A stretch of 12,302 nt of DNA from Promethearchaeota archaeon (GTDB taxonomy: Archaea; Asgardarchaeota; Lokiarchaeia; Sigyniarchaeales; SOKP01): NCBI GenBank assembly GCA_030615145.1, contig JAUWZT010000098.1, positions 1-12,302 of the forward strand, read 5' to 3'. Made by a program: the position numbers and the translations under genes. The notes beneath the pieces are model-generated. The model was not told the DNA's origin. It worked only from the letters and a program-made list of their open reading frames with translations, and ran no database searches. Positions 1 to 7,401 of the stretch are shown one piece after another. Within the stretch, counting starts at the first letter, position 1. Each line of letters starts with the position of its first letter.

Positions 1-41
1 CAAGAATTAATTGACATTCTCTAATTTACGTTAAATTTTGG

Positions 42-713
42 ATGAAAAATATGGTATTTGAAGATTATTACGATGAATATTTTAACGCTCGAAGGTCGTT
101 AGAAGACCCTTACCGAAAGGTAACGATTTCAAAGGATAAGTATAAAAAGCTCATGGAGATCGCAGAAAAATACGAAATGTTACGAAGAAAATTTGATCAG
201 GTAGATGCGAAAAAAACTGAGTTACACAAGCAGCTTGAAAACTTAAAAGAAGATGGAAGGCAATTAAAGGATTTAGAAGAGAAAACTGAGAAATACTTAA
301 ATTCATTAGTACGAGTTCAAGCAGATTTTGAGAATTATAAAAAGGCAAATTATCGAGAGAACGAACGATATAGGCTTCGAGTAAAAGAGGAAATGTTGAA
401 AAAGTTAATTAAGCACTACGAAGATTTACATAGGGCGTTGAAAGTATTGGATTCGTTAAAAAAGGGAGAATCGGTAAAAAAAGGTTTTAAAATGATTGTT
501 GAGAATTTTGAAAAATTTTTCGAAGATGAAGGGGTGAGACCTATGAATTCAGAGGGCGAGGAATTTGACCCTTACAAACACGAATGTCTATTAGTGGAAG
601 ATAACGAAGATCTCCCTGAAAATACTATTTTAGAAGAGATAGATCAAGGTTATTATTTAAATAACAAGGTATTGAAACCCGCTGGGGTTAAAATATCAAA
701 ATCAAAATTATAA
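42..713 (+). CDS. grpE: GrpE, nucleotide exchange factor of DnaK
   Basis: 223-residue cytosolic co-chaperone that releases ADP from DnaK so that substrate can leave. The N-terminal half (about residues 40-110) is a long charged helix rich in K/E/L, as expected for the GrpE dimer coiled coil, and contains the family motif VQADFENYKK (about 92-101). The C-terminal third has the beta-domain signature: FDPYKHE (about 176-182) and GYYLNNKVLKPAGVKIS (about 203-219). Length is in the usual range (about 170-230). The ATG at 42 is used; a second in-frame ATG lies at 51, and neither has a convincing Shine-Dalgarno sequence. The first 30 residues (acidic and tyrosine-rich) are not part of the conserved family core. 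dnaK follows after 26 nt, so the two are almost certainly co-transcribed. Only 41 nt of upstream sequence is visible, too little to judge its promoter. Confidence 0.95.
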   Translation: MKNMVFEDYYDEYFNARRSLEDPYRKVTISKDKYKKLMEIAEKYEMLRRKFDQVDAKKTELHKQLENLKEDGRQLKDLEEKTEKYLNSLVRVQADFENYKKANYRENERYRLRVKEEMLKKLIKHYEDLHRALKVLDSLKKGESVKKGFKMIVENFEKFFEDEGVRPMNSEGEEFDPYKHECLLVEDNEDLPENTILEEIDQGYYLNNKVLKPAGVKISKSKL

Positions 714-739
714 AATTAAAAAAAAGATGTGAAAAAAAA

Positions 740-2635
740 ATGGCAAAAATAATTGGTATAGATTTAGGAACTTCCAATTCAGCTGCTGCCGTATTAGTTG
801 GTGGCAAACCTACAATTATTCCTAGTGCAGAAGGCAATACATTAGGGGGGAAAGCTTTTCCTTCGGTGGTTGCATTTACTAAAGATGGACAAAGACTAGT
901 AGGAGAACCAGCGAGAAGACAGGCAATTTCAAATCCAGATCGCACGATTACTGCGATAAAGCGAAAGATGGGAACGTCCTATATAGTGAATATTGAAAAC
1001 AAAGAATACAAGCCACAGGAAATTTCTGCAATGATCTTGAGAAAAATCAAGGAAGACGCAAGCGCTTACTTAGGAGAGGAAGTAACAGAAGTAATCATTA
1101 CAGTACCAGCGTATTTTAACGATAATCAAAGGCAAGCTACGAAAGATGCAGGAAAGATCGCGGGATTGAATGTAAAACGTTTAATTAATGAACCTACTGC
1201 TGCAGCCTTAGCATATGGACTAGACAAGAAGGATGTCAGTTTAAAAATCGCTGTATTAGATCTTGGTGGTGGTACATTTGATGTTACGGTAATGGAAATG
1301 GATAACCAAGTCTTTGAGGTAATCTCAACAGCGGGAGATACTCAATTAGGCGGTACGGATATGGATAGAATTCTTGTGAATTATTTTATCGAAGAATTTA
1401 AGAAGAATGAGGGAACCGATTTAAAGAATGATTCCATGGCAATGCAGAGAGTAAAAGAAGCTGTTGAAAAAGCTAAAATTGAATTATCAACTTCAATTTC
1501 GACAGATATTAATTTACCATACATTACAGCAACTGATTCCGGTCCAAAACACCTTACTATGAGTATTACAAGAGCTAAATTAGAACAGTTGATAGAACCT
1601 ATTTTAAAGAGATTAGAAACTCCAATAATTAAAGCCTTAAAAGACGCGGGGTTAAACAAAGGGGAAGTTGACAAAGTTATATTAGTTGGCGGACCAACAA
1701 GAATGCCTAGCGTTCAGAAGATATTCGAAGACTTTTTAGGGAAAAAACCAGAAAGGAGTATAGATCCTATGGAATGCGTTGCGATGGGTGCTGCGATTCA
1801 AGGTGGCGTTTTAACGGGAGAAGTAGAAGATCTGTTGTTATTAGATGTCACTCCATTATCATTAGGAATTGAGACCTTGGGAGGCGTCTTTACAAAGCTA
1901 ATAGAGCGAAATTCAACGATTCCAACGAAAAAGAAACAAATATTTAGCACTGCTGCCGATAATCAACCAGCGGTTGAAATTCATGTATTACAAGGAGAAC
2001 GACCAAAAGCTGGTGATAACATAACTTTAGGAAAGTTTCATTTAACAGGAATTCCACCAGCTCCTAGAGGATTACCTCAAATTGAAGTATCTTTTGATAT
2101 CGACCAAAACGGTATTATAAATGTTTCTGCAAAAGACAAAGGAACCGGTAAGAGTCAATCAATAACGATCACTGCATCGAATAAAATGGATGAAGGCGAA
2201 ATCGCACAAAAAGTAAGAGAAGCTGAAAGATATGCTGAAGAGGATAAAAAATTCAAAGAATTAATTGAAGCAAAGAATCATGCTGAGGCATTAATATATC
2301 AAACTGAGAAATTGTTAAATGAAAACGAAGCGATAATAGGAGATTTGAAATCGAATATTCTTGAAAAAATATCTGATCTAAAGAGTGCGATGGAATCTGA
2401 AGACGCTGTGAGGATAAAAAACTCAACTGAAGTCTTACAAAATTCTTTACACGAAGTTTCATCTCGAATGTACGGACAACAGCAAGATCCATCTCAAGGC
2501 GCGTATCAAGGAGCTCCACCTGGAGGTATGGGTGGTACACCATATGAAAGTAAAACCCAAGATGAAATAGAACAAGAACAATTCCGTAAAGCAACTGGTC
2601 AAGACGAAGGCGTAGTTGATGCTGAATATGAGTAA
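740..2635 (+). CDS. dnaK: Hsp70 chaperone DnaK
   Basis: 631-residue ATP-driven chaperone that binds unfolded segments in cycles controlled by DnaJ (ATP hydrolysis) and GrpE (ADP release). Seen in the protein: phosphate-1 motif IDLGTSNS (about 7-14; serine in place of the more usual second threonine), VPAYFNDNQRQATKDAG (about 118-134), the linker region NEPTAAALAYG, phosphate-2 motif LDLGGGTFDV (about 173-182), adenosine motif VILVGGPTRMP (about 314-324), the substrate-binding domain from VTPLSLGIETLGG onward, a helical lid, and a Q/G/P-rich tail ending VVDAEYE. The segment after IKRKMG is short, so the DLGGGT motif comes about 20 residues earlier than in E. coli; this is the insert-less form known from Firmicutes and archaea. 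This suggests old acquisition of a bacterial-type gene, which is inference. ATG at 740 gives the normal N-terminus MAKIIGIDLG. Confidence 0.97.
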   Translation: MAKIIGIDLGTSNSAAAVLVGGKPTIIPSAEGNTLGGKAFPSVVAFTKDGQRLVGEPARRQAISNPDRTITAIKRKMGTSYIVNIENKEYKPQEISAMILRKIKEDASAYLGEEVTEVIITVPAYFNDNQRQATKDAGKIAGLNVKRLINEPTAAALAYGLDKKDVSLKIAVLDLGGGTFDVTVMEMDNQVFEVISTAGDTQLGGTDMDRILVNYFIEEFKKNEGTDLKNDSMAMQRVKEAVEKAKIELSTSISTDINLPYITATDSGPKHLTMSITRAKLEQLIEPILKRLETPIIKALKDAGLNKGEVDKVILVGGPTRMPSVQKIFEDFLGKKPERSIDPMECVAMGAAIQGGVLTGEVEDLLLLDVTPLSLGIETLGGVFTKLIERNSTIPTKKKQIFSTAADNQPAVEIHVLQGERPKAGDNITLGKFHLTGIPPAPRGLPQIEVSFDIDQNGIINVSAKDKGTGKSQSITITASNKMDEGEIAQKVREAERYAEEDKKFKELIEAKNHAEALIYQTEKLLNENEAIIGDLKSNILEKISDLKSAMESEDAVRIKNSTEVLQNSLHEVSSRMYGQQQDPSQGAYQGAPPGGMGGTPYESKTQDEIEQEQFRKATGQDEGVVDAEYE

Positions 2636-2646
2636 ATTTAGATAAA

Positions 2647-2688
2647 GTTTTTTTTATTTATTTTTTTTATATATTTTTTATTATTTTT
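2647..2688 (+). terminator. Oligo-T tracts between dnaK and dnaJ
   Basis: The intergenic stretch after dnaK contains two runs of eight T (2648-2655, 2661-2668), then T6 and T5. Archaeal RNA polymerase commonly terminates at such T runs without a hairpin. Within it, TTTATATATT (about 2667-2676) could also act as a TATA element for dnaJ-TFB, placing initiation near 2695-2702. The sequence cannot tell partial read-through from a fresh promoter. Confidence 0.5.
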
Positions 2689-2711
2689 AAATTAAGAAGG
2701 GGTTGAAAAAT

Positions 2712-3725
2712 TTGGCAAAAGATTATTATAAAATATTAGGATTACAAAAAAACGCTTCAAAAGAAGAAATTAAAAGAGCGTTTCGAAAATTAGCTCGAAA
2801 GTATCATCCAGATGTGAATCCCGATGAGGCAAAATCAGGAGATAAATTCAAAGAGATTAATGAAGCTTATGGCTTATTAAGTGACGATAAAAAACGAGAA
2901 ATGTACGATAAGTTTGGAGTTGTAGAAGGAGATTCGTCTACATATCAACAAGGGAGGGCATCACCTGGAGGTAGAAGTGCGTATCGAAGCCCAGATGGAA
3001 CCACATATTATTATTCAACCTCTGGTTCACCAGGAAATTTTGATTTTAGCGAGATATTCGGTAATGCTGGAAGCTCTCGAAGAAGACAACCATCAGGAGG
3101 TTATGATTTTTTCAACGATTTAGGAGATATTTTTGATGTTTTCTCTAATATGGGAGGGAGCACGAGGGCGAGATCTACTAGTTCAAGAAATATCCCTAGA
3201 GAAGGCGATGACTTAAGATATGACATGGAAATTAAATTTATGGACGCATTTCTTGGAGGAAAGAGAAAGGTTCAATACAGAGACCCTATTACGGGAGCAA
3301 ATAAAACGCTAACAGTTACGATTCCTCGAGGAGTTAGGGACGAACAAAAATTGCGTCTTAAAGGAAAAGGGATGCCCGGTGAAAATGGAGGTTCTCCAGG
3401 TGATTTGTATATAGCGATCCATGTAAAGAATCATAAAATATTTGAAAGAGATGATGATGATATTTATGTAGATCAGGAAATTCCATTTACCACGGCCACG
3501 CTTGGTGGTAAAGTTCAAGTTCCAGGTTTGGAAAAATCTCTAAATGTTACTATTCCTGCCGGAACAAAGGATTCGACGATTTTACGATTAAAAAATAAAG
3601 GGTTTTATAAAATGACCTCTGAAGAGAGAGGGAATCAATTAGTAAGAGTAAAAATTAAAATTCCTAAGAGAACCAATAAGAAGCAAAAGGAATTATTAGA
3701 ACAATTAAAAGCAACAGGATTATAA
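2712..3725 (+). CDS. dnaJ: DnaJ-type co-chaperone, zinc-finger-less (type B Hsp40)
   Basis: 337-residue J-domain protein that delivers substrates to DnaK and triggers its ATPase. The J domain occupies about residues 1-65 with the essential HPD tripeptide (KYHPDVNPDE). A G/S/Y-rich linker (about 75-160) follows, then two C-terminal beta-sandwich domains (GDDLRYDMEIKF... and ...DIYVDQEIPFTTATLGGKVQVP). The whole protein has no cysteine, so the four CXXCXGXG repeats of type A DnaJ are absent; it resembles type B/CbpA/DNAJB proteins. There is no suitable ATG. I prefer TTG at 2712, which gives MAKDYYKILGL, exactly the family N-terminus, with AAGGGG (2697-2702) about 9 nt upstream; TTG at 2703 would add three residues but would sit directly on that ribosome-binding site. 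It follows dnaK by 76 nt of T-rich DNA and precedes TFB by 12 nt. Confidence 0.92.
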   Translation: MAKDYYKILGLQKNASKEEIKRAFRKLARKYHPDVNPDEAKSGDKFKEINEAYGLLSDDKKREMYDKFGVVEGDSSTYQQGRASPGGRSAYRSPDGTTYYYSTSGSPGNFDFSEIFGNAGSSRRRQPSGGYDFFNDLGDIFDVFSNMGGSTRARSTSSRNIPREGDDLRYDMEIKFMDAFLGGKRKVQYRDPITGANKTLTVTIPRGVRDEQKLRLKGKGMPGENGGSPGDLYIAIHVKNHKIFERDDDDIYVDQEIPFTTATLGGKVQVPGLEKSLNVTIPAGTKDSTILRLKNKGFYKMTSEERGNQLVRVKIKIPKRTNKKQKELLEQLKATGL

Positions 3726-3728
3726 AAA

Positions 3729-3733
3729 GGTGA
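3729..3733 (+). promoter_or_regulatory. Strong Shine-Dalgarno site of the TFB gene
   Basis: GGTGA lies 4 nt before the ATG at 3738 and begins just after the dnaJ stop codon. It matches the usual archaeal anti-SD (complement of ATCACCTCC). This fixes the TFB start and indicates translation from the dnaJ message. Confidence 0.75.
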
Positions 3734-3737
3734 TTAA

Positions 3738-4625
3738 ATGAATGTTGTATCAGACTTAAATATTATATCAGATTTATGCCCTGAATGTGGAGGTAGTATA
3801 GTTTCAATTAGACAAATAGGAGAAACTGTTTGTTCTCAGTGTGGACTAGTAGTAACCGAAAGAAGCGTTGATTTATCTCATAGCGATAAAAGAGCTTATA
3901 CTTCCCAAGAAAAGCAATTAAGGGAGCATACAGGTGCCCCTATATCTATTCTACTTCCTGACATCGGCTTGACGACTGTAATTAACAAAAAGAACATCAA
4001 AGATCCAGACTTAAAAAGAGCTGTAAAATGGAATACGCGAATGACATGGGAAAAAAGGAATATTCTTATCGCAACAACGGAATTAAAAAGAATTTGCAGT
4101 AATTTAAACCTTCCTAATCATGTGAAGGTTGAAGCAATCCGTTTGTATAAAGAAGCGTTTAAAAAGAAATTACTTCGGGGAAGATCTATTAATTCAATGA
4201 TAGCTGCAAGTATATATCTTGCGATTAGATTAAAAAGAATACCACGAACCTTCCAAGAGGTCTTAGAGGAATCGTCTGAAAATTCGAAAGATATTAGAAG
4301 ATGTTATCGAGTTTTAATCAGGGAATTAAATTTAAAGGCACCAAATACTGAACCAAGCGCTTTAATTCCGAAATATATGGCTAAATTAAATTTGAATCAA
4401 GAAATTGAGAGAACTACATCAAAAATTGTAAATACTTTTACCCTAAACTTTCCAACTAGTGGCAAAGACCCAAAAGGAATAGTAGCAGGGGCAATATACT
4501 TAGCAAGTAAGATAAAGGGCTTAGAATTAACACAGAAAGAAATTGCCGATAAAGTAGGAGTAACTGAAGTTACACTTCGCTCCAGATATAAAGAGCTCTC
4601 AACAAAACTCAATATTAAGATATAA
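3738..4625 (+). CDS. tfb: Transcription initiation factor B (TFB, TFIIB homologue)
   Basis: 295-residue basal transcription factor that bridges TBP-bound promoter DNA (BRE contact) and RNA polymerase. The N-terminal zinc ribbon has CPEC at 14-17 and CSQC at 32-35. A B-reader/linker segment follows, with KRAYTSQEK and HTGAPISILLPDIGLTTVI (about 53-83); the family's usual HD before GL(S/T)T is PD here. Then come two cyclin-like repeats, about 95-190 and 195-290. The last contains the helix-turn-helix LTQKEIADKVGVTEVTLRSRY that reads the BRE. Length is typical (about 300). It lies 12 nt after dnaJ with a perfect GGTGA ribosome-binding site, so it is probably in the chaperone transcript. Many archaea carry several TFBs; whether this is the general one or a stress paralogue cannot be read from the window. 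Confidence 0.95.
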   Translation: MNVVSDLNIISDLCPECGGSIVSIRQIGETVCSQCGLVVTERSVDLSHSDKRAYTSQEKQLREHTGAPISILLPDIGLTTVINKKNIKDPDLKRAVKWNTRMTWEKRNILIATTELKRICSNLNLPNHVKVEAIRLYKEAFKKKLLRGRSINSMIAASIYLAIRLKRIPRTFQEVLEESSENSKDIRRCYRVLIRELNLKAPNTEPSALIPKYMAKLNLNQEIERTTSKIVNTFTLNFPTSGKDPKGIVAGAIYLASKIKGLELTQKEIADKVGVTEVTLRSRYKELSTKLNIKI

Positions 4626-4648
4626 TATTTTAATAACTATATTATAAC

Positions 4649-4662
4649 AAAAAAAATAAAAA
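4649..4662 (-). terminator. Oligo-T terminator of the membrane-protein gene
   Basis: On the minus strand, about 35 nt after the stop at 4697, the sequence reads T5-A-T8. This fits an archaeal T-run terminator and lies in the 71-nt space between the convergent TFB and membrane-protein genes. On the plus strand only a weak TATTTTAA follows TFB. Confidence 0.45.
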
Positions 4663-4696
4663 GATTAAAAATTAAAATTTACTCAAGTTATTAGTT

Positions 4697-5113
4697 TCAA
4701 TTAGTTTCTATTTTGTTTTCTTTTTTTTCTCCTGAAGACCAATTATATTCCTTCGGACCCGCAAATAATAGCATAACAGCTGGAATTAAAACTGCAAATC
4801 CGCCCCAACTCCACCATCCAAAATAGAGTAAAATTATCCCCCAAATCAACATCCACGGGACATTAAAATCACCTAAATTTAATACCCAGCCATATAATGC
4901 ATCCCAATCTTTTTCTCCGCATGGTTCCGAGAATTTAGGTTTTATAACTAGAAACGATATGGCAATTCCAATTATAATTAAAAATATATTCCATATTTGA
5001 AAGAATAAAATAGAATATAATATTCCGAAAACGCCATTAAGAATTCCAATGACCCAAGCCCATTTTCCTAGAGTTGATACCCATGAGGCGTGTTGCCATT
5101 CACTTTCTCCCAT
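4697..5113 (-). CDS. Small tryptophan-rich four-helix membrane protein, function unknown
   Basis: 138-residue protein I do not recognise. It has four likely membrane segments: about 18-38, 41-57, 85-101 and 103-119, with short hydrophilic ends and a central loop (about 58-84). Thirteen of 138 residues are tryptophan, many at predicted membrane edges (for example WGIILLYFGWWSWGG). The C-terminus is charged (SSGEKKENKIETN). There is no cleavable signal peptide and no motif pointing to catalysis or transport; the single cysteine is in the loop (C65). The start is supported by GAGGT on the minus strand (5123-5127), 9 nt before the ATG. An AT-rich element AAAATATAC further upstream (about 5158-5168) could be its TATA box. 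It is the last minus-strand gene, 203 nt downstream of pyruvate kinase, so probably a separate unit. Confidence 0.85.
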   Translation of the reverse strand: MGESEWQHASWVSTLGKWAWVIGILNGVFGILYSILFFQIWNIFLIIIGIAISFLVIKPKFSEPCGEKDWDALYGWVLNLGDFNVPWMLIWGIILLYFGWWSWGGFAVLIPAVMLLFAGPKEYNWSSGEKKENKIETN

Positions 5114-5276
5114 ATTTTTTCTACCTCAATTCTTAATATATATTGTTAAATTTTATGTATATTTTATTGAAAATTAATCTAAAATTACTATATTATTCAT
5201 ATTCATTAAATTTAAAATTGATCATATTAAATTAATAAGTTTGTATGTAAGAATTACATAATTTAATGAAACTTAG

Positions 5277-5288
5277 AAAAATGAAAAA
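5277..5288 (-). terminator. Possible T-run terminator after pyruvate kinase
   Basis: About 30 nt after the pyruvate kinase stop the minus strand reads TTTTTCATTTTT. The remaining 5114-5276 region is AT-rich and holds no gene on either strand that I can support. Confidence 0.35.
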
Positions 5289-5316
5289 TGGATATTAAAT
5301 GCTTTTTGAACTTTAA

Positions 5317-6786
5317 TTATTGATTGGTATCTGGTTCAAGTATCTCGCCAACATAGTAAAGCCCGACAAGGTTACCCCGTCTTTGGAATTTTCTCGAGAC
5401 TAATAAAATAATAACGTGCTCATTTTCGTCGATATGACCCGTTTTAACGCCATATCTTACTGATTGTTCGATTAAACTCTCAACATCTAAATTAAAAAAG
5501 TCAATTTTTTCTATATGGATGGGTTGTACGCCCCAAATTAGGTTTAATTCCCTGGCGGTTTTTTTAAATGGAGTCATTGCGATAATAGGTAAGGGTGGGC
5601 GAAATTTCGAAATCATTTTAGCTCCGTAACCTTTTCTCGTAATAACTACAATTTTACCTCTAAAATTTAATTCTTCCATTTCTTGCGCAAGAGCATGTAT
5701 TGCGTGTCCAAGAGTTTGTGTGTGTGTTAATCGATCAGAATCGTAATCGTCTGGAGACCTCAATGGTGCGTGTAAACTTGCAGTTGCTGCAATCTTGTTC
5801 ATAAATTCGACAGAATTTATGGGGTATTTTCCGACTGCTGTTTCAGCAGAAAGCATTACGGCGTCAGTACCATCAATAACTGCGTTAAATATATCGTTTG
5901 CTTCTGCTCTAGTTGGAACTGGCGTGTTAATCATTGATTCCAGCATTTGGGTTGCTACAATAACGGGTTTTCCTTCTCGATTGCACTTATAAATTAATTC
6001 TTTTTGCACTATTGGCACTTGATCTGGAGAAATTTCGACACCCAAATCACCTCTCGCAACCATGATACCATCGGACACTTCTAAAATTTGATCAAAATTA
6101 TCTAATGCTATAGGTCGTTCGATCTTTGAAATTAATTTTATTTTGTTATTTCCGTAATTTTCAAGGAGTTTTTTAACTGTAAGGACATCATCTCCTCTAG
6201 ATACAAATGAAATTGCTACGAATTCGGGGTTTAGATCAGCAATAAATTCAAGGTCTTTAATATCTTTCTCTGTGGGAACTGATTGTTTTAATTCTCCAAT
6301 GGGGATATTTACGCCTTTATTGTTGCTTATTAGTCCACCGGCAATTACTTCTCCTATCAAATTATTCTTTTCTTTACCTTTAACTTGAATCTTAATAATT
6401 CCGTCGTTAACATAGAACACATCTCCTTTTCTCATTGATTTCAAAAATCCTACTAAGGGGATGGAAAATTGAGTTTGGTCTCCACCTCCAGGGATTTCAC
6501 TTTCGTAGACATCTACTTGTTGTCCAACATTTAATATGAATGCCTCGTCATTCTTAAACTTACCAACCCTTATTTTAGGTCCTTGAATATCTGCCATAAT
6601 TCCAACATAGTCATCTACGCTTCTAATTCTATCAACTAGTTCACGTTTTTCTTCGTGTGTTCCATGAGAAAAATTCAATCTAAAAATATCAACGCCAGCA
6701 TCAATTAGACGCTTAATCATCTGTTTTGAACTCGAAGCGGGACCAAGAGTACTTACAATTTTAACAGTATTTTCTCTAAATGACAT
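5317..6786 (-). CDS. pyk: Pyruvate kinase
   Basis: 489-residue cytosolic enzyme that transfers phosphate from phosphoenolpyruvate to ADP, giving pyruvate and ATP, the last step of glycolysis. The A domain begins with STLGPASSS and RLNFSHG (about 36-42). The B domain lies at about 72-168. The active site shows SKIERP (K221, E223), ARGDLGVE (D247) and the long signature VIVATQMLESM with PTRAEANDIFNAVIDGTDAVMLS (about 275-314). The C domain (about 350-489) has ITRKGYGAKMISKFRPPLPI where classical fructose-1,6-bisphosphate-regulated enzymes have an SGxTA-type phosphate loop, so classical FBP control is doubtful (inference). There is no extra C-terminal PEP-utilising domain. The ATG at 6786 gives a normal N-terminus; the nearest upstream purine-rich stretch is GATG. 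It lies 77 nt downstream of the 161-residue unknown gene on the same strand. Confidence 0.97.
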   Translation of the reverse strand: MSFRENTVKIVSTLGPASSSKQMIKRLIDAGVDIFRLNFSHGTHEEKRELVDRIRSVDDYVGIMADIQGPKIRVGKFKNDEAFILNVGQQVDVYESEIPGGGDQTQFSIPLVGFLKSMRKGDVFYVNDGIIKIQVKGKEKNNLIGEVIAGGLISNNKGVNIPIGELKQSVPTEKDIKDLEFIADLNPEFVAISFVSRGDDVLTVKKLLENYGNNKIKLISKIERPIALDNFDQILEVSDGIMVARGDLGVEISPDQVPIVQKELIYKCNREGKPVIVATQMLESMINTPVPTRAEANDIFNAVIDGTDAVMLSAETAVGKYPINSVEFMNKIAATASLHAPLRSPDDYDSDRLTHTQTLGHAIHALAQEMEELNFRGKIVVITRKGYGAKMISKFRPPLPIIAMTPFKKTARELNLIWGVQPIHIEKIDFFNLDVESLIEQSVRYGVKTGHIDENEHVIILLVSRKFQRRGNLVGLYYVGEILEPDTNQ

Positions 6787-6815
6787 TTTACATCAAAATT
6801 AGATTTTTGATTCAA

Positions 6816-6830
6816 ATTCTATAATAGAAT
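6816..6830 (-). promoter_or_regulatory. Palindrome overlapping a likely pyk promoter
   Basis: ATTCTATAATAGAAT is a perfect inverted repeat of 7-bp arms around one base, 30-44 nt upstream of the pyk ATG. Read on the minus strand it contains ATTATAGAA, a possible TATA element that would start transcription near 6796. An operator overlapping the TATA box is a reasonable but unproven reading; short palindromes are common in DNA this AT-rich. Confidence 0.3.
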
Positions 6831-6863
6831 AATTAATATTAATATTGTATCCTTTGTTAAAAA

Positions 6864-7349
6864 TTATACATTTTTAATTAAATTTTTAAGGTTCTCTAAT
6901 TCTTTTCTATATTTGTTTCTGAATTCTTTTAATAAATTGATTGATTCTGATAAGTCATCTGTACTGTTTAATTCTTTTAAAGAAAACAAACTAACTCTAA
7001 AGTGTTGAGGATATATTGAGAATTGGATCAATTTTAAATTATGTTCTTTACTGAATCCTTTTGCTAAGCTAACTAATAGATCGGAGCTTTGAGAAGCTAA
7101 CAATATTGCCAAAAAAAACCTATATCTTGGCTTTTTAGAGTAATTTTTTGCAATAATAAGATAAAAGTTTTTAAGATTTTCCTTTAACTCGTAAATCTTC
7201 TTGATTTTTAAAGATTTAGGAACTCCTTTAATGTTTTCGGAAATCGGTGGATATTTATTTTTTAACCGCTTTACACCGGTTAATAACTCCCTTTTGAGAT
7301 AAGAATTTAAATTATCTTTATCATTTGAAATAATGTTCTTAGAATTCAT
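6864..7349 (-). CDS. Hypothetical protein, 161 aa, basic and helical
   Basis: I do not recognise this protein. It is lysine-rich and has no cysteine, no signal peptide and no clear membrane helix. The N-terminal 60 residues are mostly charged helix. The middle part (about 76-125) is the best candidate for a folded core: it contains the hydrophobic segment YRFFLAILLASQSSDLLVSL, then LKLIQFSIYPQHFRVSLFSLK, with helix and strand character. The C-terminus (about 133-161) is another amphipathic charged helix. The ATG at 7349 has no obvious ribosome-binding site. It sits 52 nt after the AOR-family gene and 77 nt before pyruvate kinase, all on the minus strand, so it may be co-transcribed with one or both. 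That it is a real gene is supported by its length in AT-rich DNA and the absence of an alternative reading. Confidence 0.7.
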   Translation of the reverse strand: MNSKNIISNDKDNLNSYLKRELLTGVKRLKNKYPPISENIKGVPKSLKIKKIYELKENLKNFYLIIAKNYSKKPRYRFFLAILLASQSSDLLVSLAKGFSKEHNLKLIQFSIYPQHFRVSLFSLKELNSTDDLSESINLLKEFRNKYRKELENLKNLIKNV

Positions 7350-7401
7350 AGGAATAAATTAATTCTATTTATTAGCCTTATAGGTAATTAAAGTTGTATA
7401 T

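Noticed and set aside
11..36. TTGACA followed about 14 nt later by TTAAAT upstream of grpE, like a bacterial sigma-70 promoter
   Set aside because: The spacing is short, the -10 is poor, and the genome has an archaeal TFB-based system; chance in AT-rich DNA is more likely.
688..945. Minus-strand frame across the start of dnaK
   Set aside because: It is the shadow of the strongly conserved DnaK coding sequence and has no support of its own; the same holds for the antisense frames in dnaK, dnaJ, TFB, pyk, AOR and the RNase J-like gene.
5330..5346. GGTTCAAG resembling a tRNA T-loop
   Set aside because: It lies inside the pyruvate kinase coding region and no acceptor or anticodon arms can be built around it; no tRNA was found in the window.
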